Assembly: GCA_011364905.1 (NCBI GenBank)
Contig: RDNZ01000005.1
Span: 49,313-113,312 of the forward strand
Length of the DNA stretch: 64,000 bases
Reading direction: 5' to 3'
From: Candidatus Thorarchaeota archaeon
GTDB lineage: Archaea > Asgardarchaeota > Thorarchaeia > Thorarchaeales > Thorarchaeaceae
Below the pieces are notes generated by a model. The model ran no database searches. It saw only the letters and a program-made list of their open reading frames with translations, and was not told where the DNA came from. Positions 26,875 to 35,089 of this stretch are shown here, piece after piece; position 1 is the stretch's first letter; each line of letters opens with the position of its first letter. The translations under genes and the position numbers were made by a program.

Positions 26875-28320
26875 TTGGATATCAAGAAGGTATCTGAGAA
26901 CATCCACGAGATTCCCAAGGGTACACAAGCCTGCATGAGAGTACCTGTCAAGATATTCGCTTCTGATAAACTGGTCGAGAAGATGAAACAAGATGCTACC
27001 TTCACACAAGCAACAAACGCAGCATGTTTGCCAGGTATCTATAAACACAGTATTGTACTGCCTGATGGTCACCAGGGCTATGGATTCCCTATAGGGGGAG
27101 TTGCAGCCACGGATTATGAATCAGGAGTGATTTCACCAGGTGGAGTTGGCTATGATATCAACTGCGGTGTCCGCATTTTGAGGACCAATCTTGATGAAAA
27201 CGATGTACGGCCTAAACTCAAAGATCTCATTGATCAACTCTTCACGAATGTGCCTACTGGAGTTGGAAGACAAGGAAAGATCGACTTACGAAACCAAAAA
27301 GGTGTAGATGAGGTCTTGGCTGGTGGAGCAGAATGGGCCACAGAGCAAGGTTATGGTTGGCAGGAAGACCTTGACCATCAAGAGGCAAATGGAAAACTCA
27401 GTATTGCAAATCCGGATGACGTTCCTGTTTCAGCGAAAAACCGCGGACTTAAACAAAGCGGTACACTTGGTTCTGGCAATCATTTTCTAGAAATTCAAGT
27501 CGTGGATGATATCTATGATGAGGCGGCTGCAAAAATCATGGGTATCACTCGAAAGAAGCAAGTAATGGTTATGATTCACAGTGGGTCAAGGGGTCTTGGG
27601 CATCAGGTATGTTCAGAGTTCATAAAGACAATGACTCAAGCGATGAGGAAGTATAACATTGAGGTTCCAGATAGGGAGCTATGTAGCGCCCCCACCACGT
27701 CTCCTGAGGGGCAGGCATATTTGGGAGCAATGAGCGCAGCCGCAAATTACGCATTCGCCAACCGGCAAGTGATGATGCATTGGACAAGAGAGACTTTTGG
27801 TAAGGTTTTGGGCAGTTCTCCTGAAGATTTGGATATGAGTCTAATCTATGATGTAGCCCATAACATGGGTAAGGTGGAGTATCACGATATAGATGGCAAG
27901 AAGACCAAGGTAGTGGTTCACAGAAAAGGTGCAACTCGCGCTTTTCCGCCTGGTAATCCTGATGTGCCCTCCAAATACCGTGATGTTGGACAACCGGTGA
28001 TAATTCCGGGTACAATGGGGACAGCGTCGTATATACTTATTGGGAATCAAAAAGCAATGGATCTCACCTGGGGATCAACCGCTCACGGTGCTGGTCGATT
28101 CATGAGTCGCTCAAAAGCCAAGAAACGCTTCTTTGGCAAGGAGGTTCAGGAAAAACTAGCCACTGAAGGTATCATTGTAAAGGCGACCAAGGGAATTGTC
28201 ATCGCAGAGGAGGCACCAGGCGCATACAAAGATGTGGATGAAGTAGTGAAAGTGTCGGATGCAGTCGGAATTGCCACAAAGGCTGTCAGATTACGACCCA
28301 TTGGTGTCATCAAGGGTTGA
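26875..28320 (+). CDS. rtcB: RNA-splicing ligase RtcB
   Basis: A 481-residue GTP- and Mn2+-dependent 3'-phosphate RNA ligase that joins tRNA halves after intron removal in archaea. Metal and guanylate motifs are visible: LPDGHQGYGFPIGG, GGVGYDINCGVR (Cys ligand), SGNHFLE, HSGSRGLGHQV and the nucleophile-His region AHNMGKVE, GTMGTASYIL. No intein insertion, unlike some archaeal RtcB. TTG 26875 yields the standard (M)DIKKVSENIHEIPK start. It is divergent from selD with 150 bases between; its end overlaps the convergent EamA gene by 30 bases. Confidence 0.95.
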   Translation: MDIKKVSENIHEIPKGTQACMRVPVKIFASDKLVEKMKQDATFTQATNAACLPGIYKHSIVLPDGHQGYGFPIGGVAATDYESGVISPGGVGYDINCGVRILRTNLDENDVRPKLKDLIDQLFTNVPTGVGRQGKIDLRNQKGVDEVLAGGAEWATEQGYGWQEDLDHQEANGKLSIANPDDVPVSAKNRGLKQSGTLGSGNHFLEIQVVDDIYDEAAAKIMGITRKKQVMVMIHSGSRGLGHQVCSEFIKTMTQAMRKYNIEVPDRELCSAPTTSPEGQAYLGAMSAAANYAFANRQVMMHWTRETFGKVLGSSPEDLDMSLIYDVAHNMGKVEYHDIDGKKTKVVVHRKGATRAFPPGNPDVPSKYRDVGQPVIIPGTMGTASYILIGNQKAMDLTWGSTAHGAGRFMSRSKAKKRFFGKEVQEKLATEGIIVKATKGIVIAEEAPGAYKDVDEVVKVSDAVGIATKAVRLRPIGVIKG

Positions 28321-29238
28321 ATGATTTCTTCTTTCACGCACAGCAATATCTGCGAGCACTAATGCAATTCCAGATAAGATGACTATAAACCCAATCACCG
28401 TTGTTAGACTAGGTATTTGAAAGAAGATTATTGCTGCTAGCAATGCGGCGCCTATAGGCTCACCAAGAACGGCTGATGAAACAACATATGCAGGTACTTT
28501 GGTTAAGAGGTAGTTGTTTACAGAGTGCCCAAGAACCGTGGGAAAGATTGCTAACGCAATAAAAATCGCAACCTCTCTAGGCTCAAAGACTACTAAGTTC
28601 AGGTTGAAAGCAATACAGATTGGTGCAGTTGTAATGGCTGCTATAAAATAGATGGCTGTTGTGTATACTGTTATTGGCAACTCCTTGGCAAACCGTCGAC
28701 CGCCTATGAAGTAAAGAGCCAAGAACACAGCACCTGCGAGAGCAAGAAGATCACCACTCAGTGCGATCAATCCACTTCCTCCGAAGTCGCCCCAGGCAAG
28801 AAAAACTGCTCCAATGAGCGCGATTAAAATTCCTATCCAAGACCGTCTTCTCAGAGATTCTCCTAGAAAAAGAGTTGAGAGAACAGCTGTAAAGATAGGC
28901 GATGAATCCACAAGTACGACACTTGCAGCCACAGTTGTCATGGTGAGAGATTGAAACCATGTACAGAAGTGGAGCGACAAAGTGACACCGATGGCCACCA
29001 ACCAATGCCAGTTCGCTTTTATGACGGATCGGGTAATTCTTTTGAAATCACCATTCACGATTCCAATGGACCCCATGAATATTGCACCATAGAATGTTCT
29101 CCAAAAGACAATCACAAATGGGTGAGAAGAACTGAGAAGAATCAGAATACTCGCGCTCGATACCATTGAAACTGATAAAACAAGCAGAGGAATTACTTGG
29201 CGCTTACTACTTGAGGAATCAACAAGGGATTCTGCCAT
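28291..29238 (-). CDS. EamA/DMT-family transporter
   Basis: A 315-residue integral membrane protein with ten hydrophobic segments in two EamA repeats (first near 15-150 with FWRTFYGAIF, second from about 165 with LGEPIGAALLAAIIFFQ). Drug/metabolite transporters of this family export amino acids, metabolites or drugs; the substrate is unknown. Three genes on the minus strand follow closely (EamA start is 4 bases after the stop of the DNPH1-like gene), suggesting an operon. Confidence 0.85.
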   Translation of the reverse strand: MAESLVDSSSSKRQVIPLLVLSVSMVSSASILILLSSSHPFVIVFWRTFYGAIFMGSIGIVNGDFKRITRSVIKANWHWLVAIGVTLSLHFCTWFQSLTMTTVAASVVLVDSSPIFTAVLSTLFLGESLRRRSWIGILIALIGAVFLAWGDFGGSGLIALSGDLLALAGAVFLALYFIGGRRFAKELPITVYTTAIYFIAAITTAPICIAFNLNLVVFEPREVAIFIALAIFPTVLGHSVNNYLLTKVPAYVVSSAVLGEPIGAALLAAIIFFQIPSLTTVIGFIVILSGIALVLADIAVRERRNHSTLDDTNGS

Positions 29239-29241
29239 TTT

Positions 29242-29742
29242 TTACACCCATGTTCGATGACCACCAGATCCACATCCAAGACATCTTAATCCTTCTTCAT
29301 TAGCTTCTGCGACCTGGGAAGAGCAAACTGGACATTTCTGGACAATCAAATTCTCAAGATTGTGAGCTTGAATCTTTTCTTCAACCTCACTGAGATCAGA
29401 ATACTCTATGAGCACTTTTCCATCTGCTCCACGAACCATCTTCGATAACGATTCGATATCGCCTTGGAAAAACATCAAAACCGGTTTCATGTGCTCAATT
29501 GCGAGCATGATCTCCATTCCCACGCCTAAGGAGGAATTTGATACTTCGGCAATTAGAAAGTCAGACATTAGGACTTTATGGACGTCTCGTCTATAAACCT
29601 CTTCTGAGTCAGCTGGAGCGAGAAACTGGGGAGCAAAGACAGTAAATCCTGAATCCTCAAGCGTTGCCACAACTCGCGTGCAAAAATCGTTCTTCCTTGA
29701 TGCTTTCTTGATGATTGGAGCTGAAAGATAAACTAGGACCAT
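29242..29742 (-). CDS. DNPH1/nucleoside 2-deoxyribosyltransferase-like protein with a zinc ribbon
   Basis: A 166-residue protein. Residues 1-120 have the Rcl/DNPH1 and nucleoside deoxyribosyltransferase fold: VYLSAPI start, GFTVFAPQF, RRDVHKVLMSDFLIAEVSNSSLGVGMEI with the catalytic Glu in AEVS, and KPVLMFF. DNPH1 splits deoxynucleoside monophosphates into base and deoxyribose 5-phosphate. Residues 135-160 add a CPVC..CLGC zinc ribbon, not part of standard DNPH1. The reaction here is inferred from fold. Likely co-transcribed with the OB-fold gene upstream and EamA downstream. Confidence 0.7.
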   Translation of the reverse strand: MVLVYLSAPIIKKASRKNDFCTRVVATLEDSGFTVFAPQFLAPADSEEVYRRDVHKVLMSDFLIAEVSNSSLGVGMEIMLAIEHMKPVLMFFQGDIESLSKMVRGADGKVLIEYSDLSEVEEKIQAHNLENLIVQKCPVCSSQVAEANEEGLRCLGCGSGGHRTWV

Positions 29743-29770
29743 CGTTGAACCTCTAGCAGTTTCTCAATCC

Positions 29771-30154
29771 CTATTGCTCACCGGTAGACTCTCTTGCAGC
29801 ACCCAACTCGGAAATTGATGGAACTGAACCATCATCTACAAGTATCTCATATTTCCCAGAGCGGCCAAGAGAGAGTTGAATCTTCCCCCGCCATTCTTTG
29901 GCCCAGCCATCAATAATTCTAATCACCTTTCCAGCAGATAGATCAGTTCCTTCATTGAATCCCCAAAGCGAGAGGATCGTAGATCCAGTATCATCAGCTA
30001 CGAGAACTTCAATGAGTTGGGTTTTCCGCCCGGTTCTAGTGCTTATCATTTTAGGTGGGGCCATGGAAACAACACGGACAACCAAGTCGGTCACATTCTT
30101 TTCTGGTTCGACATCGGATAGTTTCAAGAAGATTCCTCTATCTTGATGACGCAC
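29771..30154 (-). CDS. OB-fold single-stranded nucleic-acid-binding protein (SSB-like)
   Basis: A 127-residue OB-fold protein: KLSDVEPEKNVTDLVVRVVSM, RTGRKTQLIEVLVADDTGSTILSLWG, GKVIRIIDGWAKEWRGKIQLSLGR follow the strand order and aromatic positions of short crenarchaeal SSB/RPA-like proteins, which bind single-stranded DNA in repair and replication. No zinc finger and only a short C-terminal tail. It lies 33 bases after the stop of the acidic-tail GTPase gene. Confidence 0.8.
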   Translation of the reverse strand: MRHQDRGIFLKLSDVEPEKNVTDLVVRVVSMAPPKMISTRTGRKTQLIEVLVADDTGSTILSLWGFNEGTDLSAGKVIRIIDGWAKEWRGKIQLSLGRSGKYEILVDDGSVPSISELGAARESTGEQ

Positions 30155-30187
30155 ATACTAGCAAATCAGTTTTTCCGATTATCGAAA

Positions 30188-32017
30188 CTATTCGGATTCC
30201 GTTTCGTCATCGTTGGAATCCAGAAGTTTATCGAGTTCTGCGAGTGTTTCTCCATTAAGCGGAAGATATGGAGTATCTTCATCCTCTTCTTCATCCGCAG
30301 TGGTTTTGGATTCGGCTGTCCCTGTACCACCTACCGAGCGATCTAGGGGCCCCAGAAAAGCCTCAAGCTCTTCAAGAGATTCAGCATCTATCTCACTGGG
30401 TTCCTCAGGTTCATGCAAGAAGGGAATAGTTTCATCACTCCCAATTGCCTGAAGCGCTGTGTCAAGGTCCTCGTCAGAAGCATGGTCAATCTCCTGCGCA
30501 ATCATATTGTCAAAATCATCTGCTTCAAGAGCTTCAAAGATGATGTCTTTGGCCATCTGTGCTGCATCCGTAATTTCTTCCACGAGAGCAGGGCCTAGGT
30601 CTTCAGAAGCTACAACGGTGGTTTCCATATCAAGCTCTATTGGTTCATGCTCTTGCACAGATTCAATTGCGGGTCCGGACTCTGGCTCTTGTTCAATTTG
30701 GATGGCTATTTCTTCTGTGGCATCGCCTATTAGAGCCTCTATCTCAATTTCCTCTTCTAACATTGGCTCTTCTACCTCCTCAGCCTCTGTCACTTCAGAT
30801 TCCAATTGAGCGGCTTCGACCTCAGGTTCCACTAGTGATGCTTCGGCCTCCTCAGCAGGTGTTTCTTCAATCTCTGCGGGTTCTTCCTCTACTTCGAACT
30901 CCTCTTCTACTATCTCCTCTTCCCCTTCCTCGATAATCTCATATTCCTCAAGATTCTCGATTACGTGGCCTTCTTCATCAACATAGACTTCTTCGTATTC
31001 TTCTGCCTCTTCGTATTCTTCTTCAGCTTCTGCCTTTTCCACCTCGACCATCTCTGCGTGTGAAGTTTCAGCTATGGCCTCTTCAGTAGCGGCTTCTGTA
31101 AACTTAAGCAGTTCCGAGGCTGGTAGGTCAGGCAGGGCGACTCCCACATATTGGGCAGCAGCATTCATGAGGATTCGAAGCATTTCATCTCGGCGTTCTT
31201 TGTCAATGGCCACCATTGGATAGGTGGGTATTCCCAGCACCTTTTGGACCACCTCAGGTTTCATCGCATTTGGTTTGTCCTGTTTATTCGCCATGGCAAA
31301 GACTGGGACCTTAGGAGCATCCCTTTTGATCAGTTTCAATATGTCCTTACTAATGATGACATTCCTCAGCGTAGAGTCACACACTAGAAAGATGACATCG
31401 GCACCATGAAAATAAAATCGCCATAAAGTTCTGAAACGCTCTTGCCCTGCAAAGTCCCACAGAACCAGAGAGTAATTACCAAATCGAATATTCTCAACAG
31501 TTTCCAGATTCAAAGCGATTGTAGGCACATATTGAAGGGGGGGAGTGTCACCAAGGAGCAAATGCAGTGTGGTTGTTTTACCAACACCTCCTTCCCCAAC
31601 CAAAGCGATCTTGAGACGAGTAGTCACAGATGGTTCAATTAGAATTGCATAATTCTTTACAGCGCCTTCAATGCCCTCCTTTTTGAACTTCGTTCGGAGA
31701 GCTTTGAGAGCCAAATCAATTTTCTCGAATGTACTGCCTTCGTCTTCACCCTTATCGGTAACAAAGACCAGAACTGAGTCCTCTATCCAATCTTTCCCGA
31801 GAAACTTATGGTCACCAACCACCAAGGGCAATTCTGAAACTTGACCGGGTTCCGTTCTGAGCTCTTCTCTGGTTGAGATGAATTCATTCAGCTCATCTCT
31901 ATCCACATCAACAGGCCAGTATTGAGTCGCAGCGATTATCTGCCGCGTGGAAATGCGAACGAGGAAGGTGTTGTGGATCACTTCAATATCACCAGTTTCT
32001 ATCACATCAAGAGGCAA
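30188..32017 (-). CDS. Arf/Rab-like GTPase with an N-terminal domain and a 270-residue acidic tail
   Basis: A 609-residue multidomain protein. Residues 1-130 form a separate alpha/beta domain (IEVIHNTFLVRISTRQII ... ALKALRTKF) that could be longin- or Roadblock-like. Residues 133-300 are a GTPase: G1 GEGGVGKTT, G3 WDFAGQERFR (as in Arf/Rab), G4 NKQDKPNA. Residues 320-609 are almost entirely Glu/Asp/Ala with no predicted fold, ending in DSNDDETESE. The combination of a trafficking-type G domain with an N-terminal module and long acidic tail is not something I recognise. TTG 32017 start has a weak ribosome site; GTG four codons on is an alternative. Confidence 0.75.
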   Translation of the reverse strand: MPLDVIETGDIEVIHNTFLVRISTRQIIAATQYWPVDVDRDELNEFISTREELRTEPGQVSELPLVVGDHKFLGKDWIEDSVLVFVTDKGEDEGSTFEKIDLALKALRTKFKKEGIEGAVKNYAILIEPSVTTRLKIALVGEGGVGKTTTLHLLLGDTPPLQYVPTIALNLETVENIRFGNYSLVLWDFAGQERFRTLWRFYFHGADVIFLVCDSTLRNVIISKDILKLIKRDAPKVPVFAMANKQDKPNAMKPEVVQKVLGIPTYPMVAIDKERRDEMLRILMNAAAQYVGVALPDLPASELLKFTEAATEEAIAETSHAEMVEVEKAEAEEEYEEAEEYEEVYVDEEGHVIENLEEYEIIEEGEEEIVEEEFEVEEEPAEIEETPAEEAEASLVEPEVEAAQLESEVTEAEEVEEPMLEEEIEIEALIGDATEEIAIQIEQEPESGPAIESVQEHEPIELDMETTVVASEDLGPALVEEITDAAQMAKDIIFEALEADDFDNMIAQEIDHASDEDLDTALQAIGSDETIPFLHEPEEPSEIDAESLEELEAFLGPLDRSVGGTGTAESKTTADEEEDEDTPYLPLNGETLAELDKLLDSNDDETESE

Positions 32018-32135
32018 TGCCCAGAGGCCTTAACGCCAGTAGGTTAATTTCATTGAGTATAGATTAAGATGTCCCGTGTGTATATTTCGATATTCTGTAT
32101 ATCCATTCTTGGTATTAGAGAAGGAAAACGTTGGA

Positions 32136-32312
32136 GCGGCGGGTTCGCCGAGGCGAACCTTCCGCATCCGTGGAGCTCTTCGCAACAGGATGCATGGTAA
32201 AATCAAATTACATGCGCAAGACTGCCCAGTTATGGGCAATAGGGACCTAGAACTCACTTTGGGACCGTGTTTGCTGCGAGTTCCTGACGGGGGAAGCCAT
32301 GCAACCCTGTCA
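32136..32312 (+). ncRNA. Candidate structured RNA (series of hairpins), identity unknown
   Basis: This 489-base intergenic gap contains six consecutive stems: 136-139/162-165 closing GGTTCGCC/GGCGAACC; ATCC/GGAT (166-169/188-191); GCAT+GTAA/TTAC+ATGC (192-200/208-215); TGCCC/GGGCA (223-227/234-238); GAACTC/GAGTTC (250-255/278-283); TGACGGGG/CCCTGTCA (285-292/305-312). (Numbers are within 32,000.) Two G-U pairs (141:160, 289:308) occur that would be C-A mismatches on the other strand, favouring plus-strand transcription; TATA-like GTGTATATTTC lies near 32075. I tested it by eye against SRP RNA and RNase P RNA and found no signature of either. No protein frame explains the region. Confidence 0.4.
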
Positions 32313-32506
32313 TGAAGATTCACAGGTCCGAAGGGCAAAATACCATATGAAGCTTTCTAGGTTTTCAAAAGGCGTTTCTTAGTCGGAATTCACTGGAATT
32401 ATCGCAGTATTATTAAAGACTGATTGAGGAAATCGCAGAGGTTTGGAACATGCGTTTTCCATTTTAGTTTCAGCGAAGTATGAGTTATCAAATCCAGTGA
32501 TTGCAT

Positions 32507-33646
32507 TCAGCGCGGGAAGTTGTCTCTGAGTAATCGCAGGTGATGATGTACCATTTCCATCTGTTTTGGATCATCAGGTGTTTTCTCAAGGTCAGTGACG
32601 AGTGTTTGCAGGAAATACTCAGGGAAGAAGAGTCTGACACGGATGTCGTTCAAGAGGAACAACCATTTGTCGTAATCACCTGATGCACCCTTGCGTCGCT
32701 TCTCAGATATTATTCTGAACTTCTTGAGTGTCTGAATCGCAGACTTCAACTCTTTTGGTGGGATGGCGAGGGTCGCTTCTAGTTCAGAGATATTTACAGG
32801 TCTCCTTCGTAATTCACTAAGAGTATCATAGCAGTCAGGGTCTGCCAATACTTGTGCTACGGAAACAGTGTCTTCTGGGGTCTTCTGCCACTCTGTCAAG
32901 AACTCCAGAACTTCGGCTTTATATTCGGCAGCAAGCTCAGGGTCCAAAACACTGCTAGCGGCTTCCATGGCCACTAACGGCGGAGCTCGGAAAACCTCCA
33001 AATCCTTAATCATGAAGACACAGGTTCGACCAATCTCATCAACCCACTCTGTCTTTACAAGACCCAATTCTTCGAAGGGAGCGATTACAGAATCAACGCT
33101 TACACTTGGTAGTCCTGTAACCATCTTGAGCCACTCCTCAAGCTCCTCCTTAGAGATTCCGCCTTTCCAGAGCTTGGGAAAAACAGCTCGTGAAATCTCA
33201 TCAGAAAACAGTCGTGCTAAACGCGACTCATCAGTCATTCCTGCAAGCCGAATGATTCTGCGATAGGTATTGTCGAGCTCAACCTTCAGTTCAGCATCAG
33301 TCATGGCTACGACAGCGTTGGTGAGTGGCGTCACGATTGAGGTTATCGCGGCCTCGTAAGTCTTCGGATCCTCAGAAGGTGTGAGTAACAAGGAAACGCA
33401 ATACTGTTCCTCTTCTCTGACAATCCCTGTGTAATAAGAAGCCACACCATACTCTTCACCCCCAATTCTAACACTTAGTGATGAGAATCCAGCTGTGGCG
33501 TCACCCATAGCATGTGACGTGAAGATACGCATGATCTCCGTATTGAGATCCTCTCTGTAGTAGTCCGCAAAGTCCGCAGGAACTTTCGCCTTTAGGACAG
33601 CGCCAATCTTTGAGTCCCAGTCTATTAGCAGCATCGCAACGGGCAT
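32507..33646 (-). CDS. Longin/Roadblock-like N-terminal domain protein with winged helices (unrecognised)
   Basis: A 379-residue soluble protein. The first 120 residues (MLLIDWDSKIGAVLKAK, EEYGVASYYTG, YCVSLLLTPSEDPKTYE) look like a profilin/longin-type alpha-beta fold. Two helical segments with winged-helix character follow: about 155-225 (GISKEELEEWLKMVTGLPSVSVDSVIAPFEELGLVK) and 285-345 (VNISELEATLAIPPKELKSAIQTLKKFRII). Nothing identifies a substrate. The architecture of sensor-like fold plus wHTH recurs in the Roadblock proteins at 58-62 kb. Monocistronic, with GGAGCG before ATG 33646. Confidence 0.6.
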   Translation of the reverse strand: MPVAMLLIDWDSKIGAVLKAKVPADFADYYREDLNTEIMRIFTSHAMGDATAGFSSLSVRIGGEEYGVASYYTGIVREEEQYCVSLLLTPSEDPKTYEAAITSIVTPLTNAVVAMTDAELKVELDNTYRRIIRLAGMTDESRLARLFSDEISRAVFPKLWKGGISKEELEEWLKMVTGLPSVSVDSVIAPFEELGLVKTEWVDEIGRTCVFMIKDLEVFRAPPLVAMEAASSVLDPELAAEYKAEVLEFLTEWQKTPEDTVSVAQVLADPDCYDTLSELRRRPVNISELEATLAIPPKELKSAIQTLKKFRIISEKRRKGASGDYDKWLFLLNDIRVRLFFPEYFLQTLVTDLEKTPDDPKQMEMVHHHLRLLRDNFPR

Positions 33647-33811
33647 TTTACTTCGCTCCCAGTCCCTGGAGTATGGTAAGTATAAAGCCAGATTATTATT
33701 TGATGCATGGGGCCAGCCTAAAAAACCTTGTCTTATTTGGCTCCGACTATTAGAAATATCGAACTGTTCAGCGCTTTTTAGATGGGCCTTTTTTAAGCCC
33801 GAAAAGTAGTT

Positions 33812-34495
33812 CTATTCACTCATTATCAGGGTGTCTGTTATTATATCGTATATTTCATCAACCACTCGCTCAAGTGACTGCTCAGAATTAATAATTCTGA
33901 ATGTCCCCACATCGTTTTCAGCTATCTCAAGATATGCTTGACGAACCTTGACAAGACGATCGAGCTTCTCAAACTGTAGATTAGCTTTCCCAGTCCGACC
34001 AGTAGCTCGTTCCAAGCCAATCTTTGCTGGTACATCGAGAATGAACACAATATCAGGTTCTGGTGAAGAGATCTCTTCACGGTTTCTTCTGAGGATTTCT
34101 TTCCAGGAGAGATTTGTGACTGTTGATTGATAAGCTCCCGTAGCAAAGAAATACCTGTCTAGAAGAACCACTTTGCCTTCCTTAAGAGCTGGGAGAATTC
34201 TATTTGCAATATGCCATTCACGGTCTCGGATGAAAAGTTCAAGCTCCTCCTCCGGAGTGAGTTCTCCTTTTGGAGACCGCTCTCTAATTTCCTTTCCCCA
34301 CTGACTTTCATTGGTGGGCTCTCGAAGATGAATAACGGTATAACCATCTGACGTGAGCCGCTTTAGCAATTCCTTGCAAGCACAAGTCTTGCCTGAACCG
34401 TCAATTCCCTCAAGGACGAAGAGAAAGCCACTGTACTCTTTTTTAGCTTCATCAACCAAGACGGAAATCCCCGCTGTGTAAACAGGATTTCTCAA
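33812..34495 (-). CDS. tmk: Thymidylate kinase
   Basis: A 227-residue P-loop kinase that phosphorylates dTMP. P-loop LEGIDGSGKTC, HLREPTNESQWG (DR(Y/E)P-type region), FIRDREWHIANRILPAL, LLDRYFFATGAYQS and the LID region ERATGRTGKANLQFEKLDRL are all present; Arg in GRTGK fits the class with Arg in the LID. About 20 residues precede the usual (M)FLFVLEG start, so the true start may be the TTG in the SVLVDEAK stretch. Divergent from the DUF4430 operon. Confidence 0.9.
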   Translation of the reverse strand: MRNPVYTAGISVLVDEAKKEYSGFLFVLEGIDGSGKTCACKELLKRLTSDGYTVIHLREPTNESQWGKEIRERSPKGELTPEEELELFIRDREWHIANRILPALKEGKVVLLDRYFFATGAYQSTVTNLSWKEILRRNREEISSPEPDIVFILDVPAKIGLERATGRTGKANLQFEKLDRLVKVRQAYLEIAENDVGTFRIINSEQSLERVVDEIYDIITDTLIMSE

Positions 34496-34542
34496 ACTCG
34501 AGTACGTATTAGATGCTTCGGTAAGGTCCCAAAAAGCAAAGC

Positions 34543-34580
34543 TTAAATTATTGATGTTGTAGGACAGGTTGACCTATCCT
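34543..34580 (+). promoter_or_regulatory. TATA box and dyad operator of the DUF4430/ECF operon
   Basis: TTAAATTA at 34543-34550 is a good TATA box, and the expected transcription start, about 25 nt later, falls inside AGGACAGGT-TG-ACCTATCCT (34561-34580), a dyad with 8 of 9 positions paired. A protein bound here would block initiation, so this is a candidate repressor site for the uptake operon starting at GTG 34586. The winged-helix gene at the end of the operon is a candidate regulator. Confidence 0.55.
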
Positions 34581-34585
34581 AGGGT

Positions 34586-35089
34586 GTGAATGCCACGCGG
34601 CGACAAGGATATTCTCTCGCTCTTACACTCATTGTGGTTCTGATGATGACTCTAGCTATCACAATAGACGCGCAGGGTGATAATGAGAACATCGTTGCAG
34701 CGCAGGGAATCACACTCAGTATAGACTTTGGAAATGGAACAACCAGAGAATATGACAACCTCAATGGATCAACTGTTCTCGATGTCACATCGTCAGTTCT
34801 TGATGTTCAAGTGCAATGGTATGGATCATTTGCATATATCAGAGGAATAGAAGGGCATGTTGGCGCGGGAGATACTGGGTGGGAGTATTGGGTGAATGGA
34901 GAATTCGCATCAATTGCGGTAAATCTCTATGTGCTTCATGATGGTGACTCAATATTGTGGAGGTATACAAATCCTCAACCACAAACGCAGTATGACCCAA
35001 CATTCATCCCAGGATTGATTGTTGTATCGCTATCTGGCATGGGATTCCTAGGTATTGTCTACATTCAAACATCGAGGAGAATAAAATGA
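34586..35089 (+). CDS. Exported DUF4430 (transcobalamin-like) protein, membrane anchored
   Basis: A 167-residue protein with an N-terminal signal (LALTLIVVLMMTLAITIDAQ), a DUF4430 domain (about 40-135) ending in WEYWVNGEFASIAVNLYVLHDGDSILWRYT, and a C-terminal transmembrane helix (FIPGLIVVSLSGMGFLGIVYI). DUF4430 resembles the C-terminal domain of transcobalamin/intrinsic factor and is often found with ECF-type vitamin uptake. Here an ECF S-component lies two genes downstream, so a substrate-capturing surface role is inferred, with cobalamin as one possibility. GTG start, probably leaderless or near-leaderless. Confidence 0.75.
   Translation: MNATRRQGYSLALTLIVVLMMTLAITIDAQGDNENIVAAQGITLSIDFGNGTTREYDNLNGSTVLDVTSSVLDVQVQWYGSFAYIRGIEGHVGAGDTGWEYWVNGEFASIAVNLYVLHDGDSILWRYTNPQPQTQYDPTFIPGLIVVSLSGMGFLGIVYIQTSRRIK

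Noticed and set aside
30213..30936. Plus-strand Ser- and Leu-rich frames opposite the acidic tail
   Set aside because: They are the complement of Glu/Asp-rich codons (GAA, GAG, GAT), which are poor in stops when reversed. No ribosome site or family resemblance.
32136..32312. SRP RNA or RNase P RNA as identity of the hairpin region
   Set aside because: Neither the SRP helix 8 GGAAG..GCAGC element nor RNase P conserved regions (GAGGAAAGUC, ACAGAA) could be found by eye on either strand. A profile search would settle it.
32030..32338. Small frames on both strands in the 32.0-32.5 kb gap
   Set aside because: The same bases form paired stems, and both frames lack a Shine-Dalgarno and protein-like composition.
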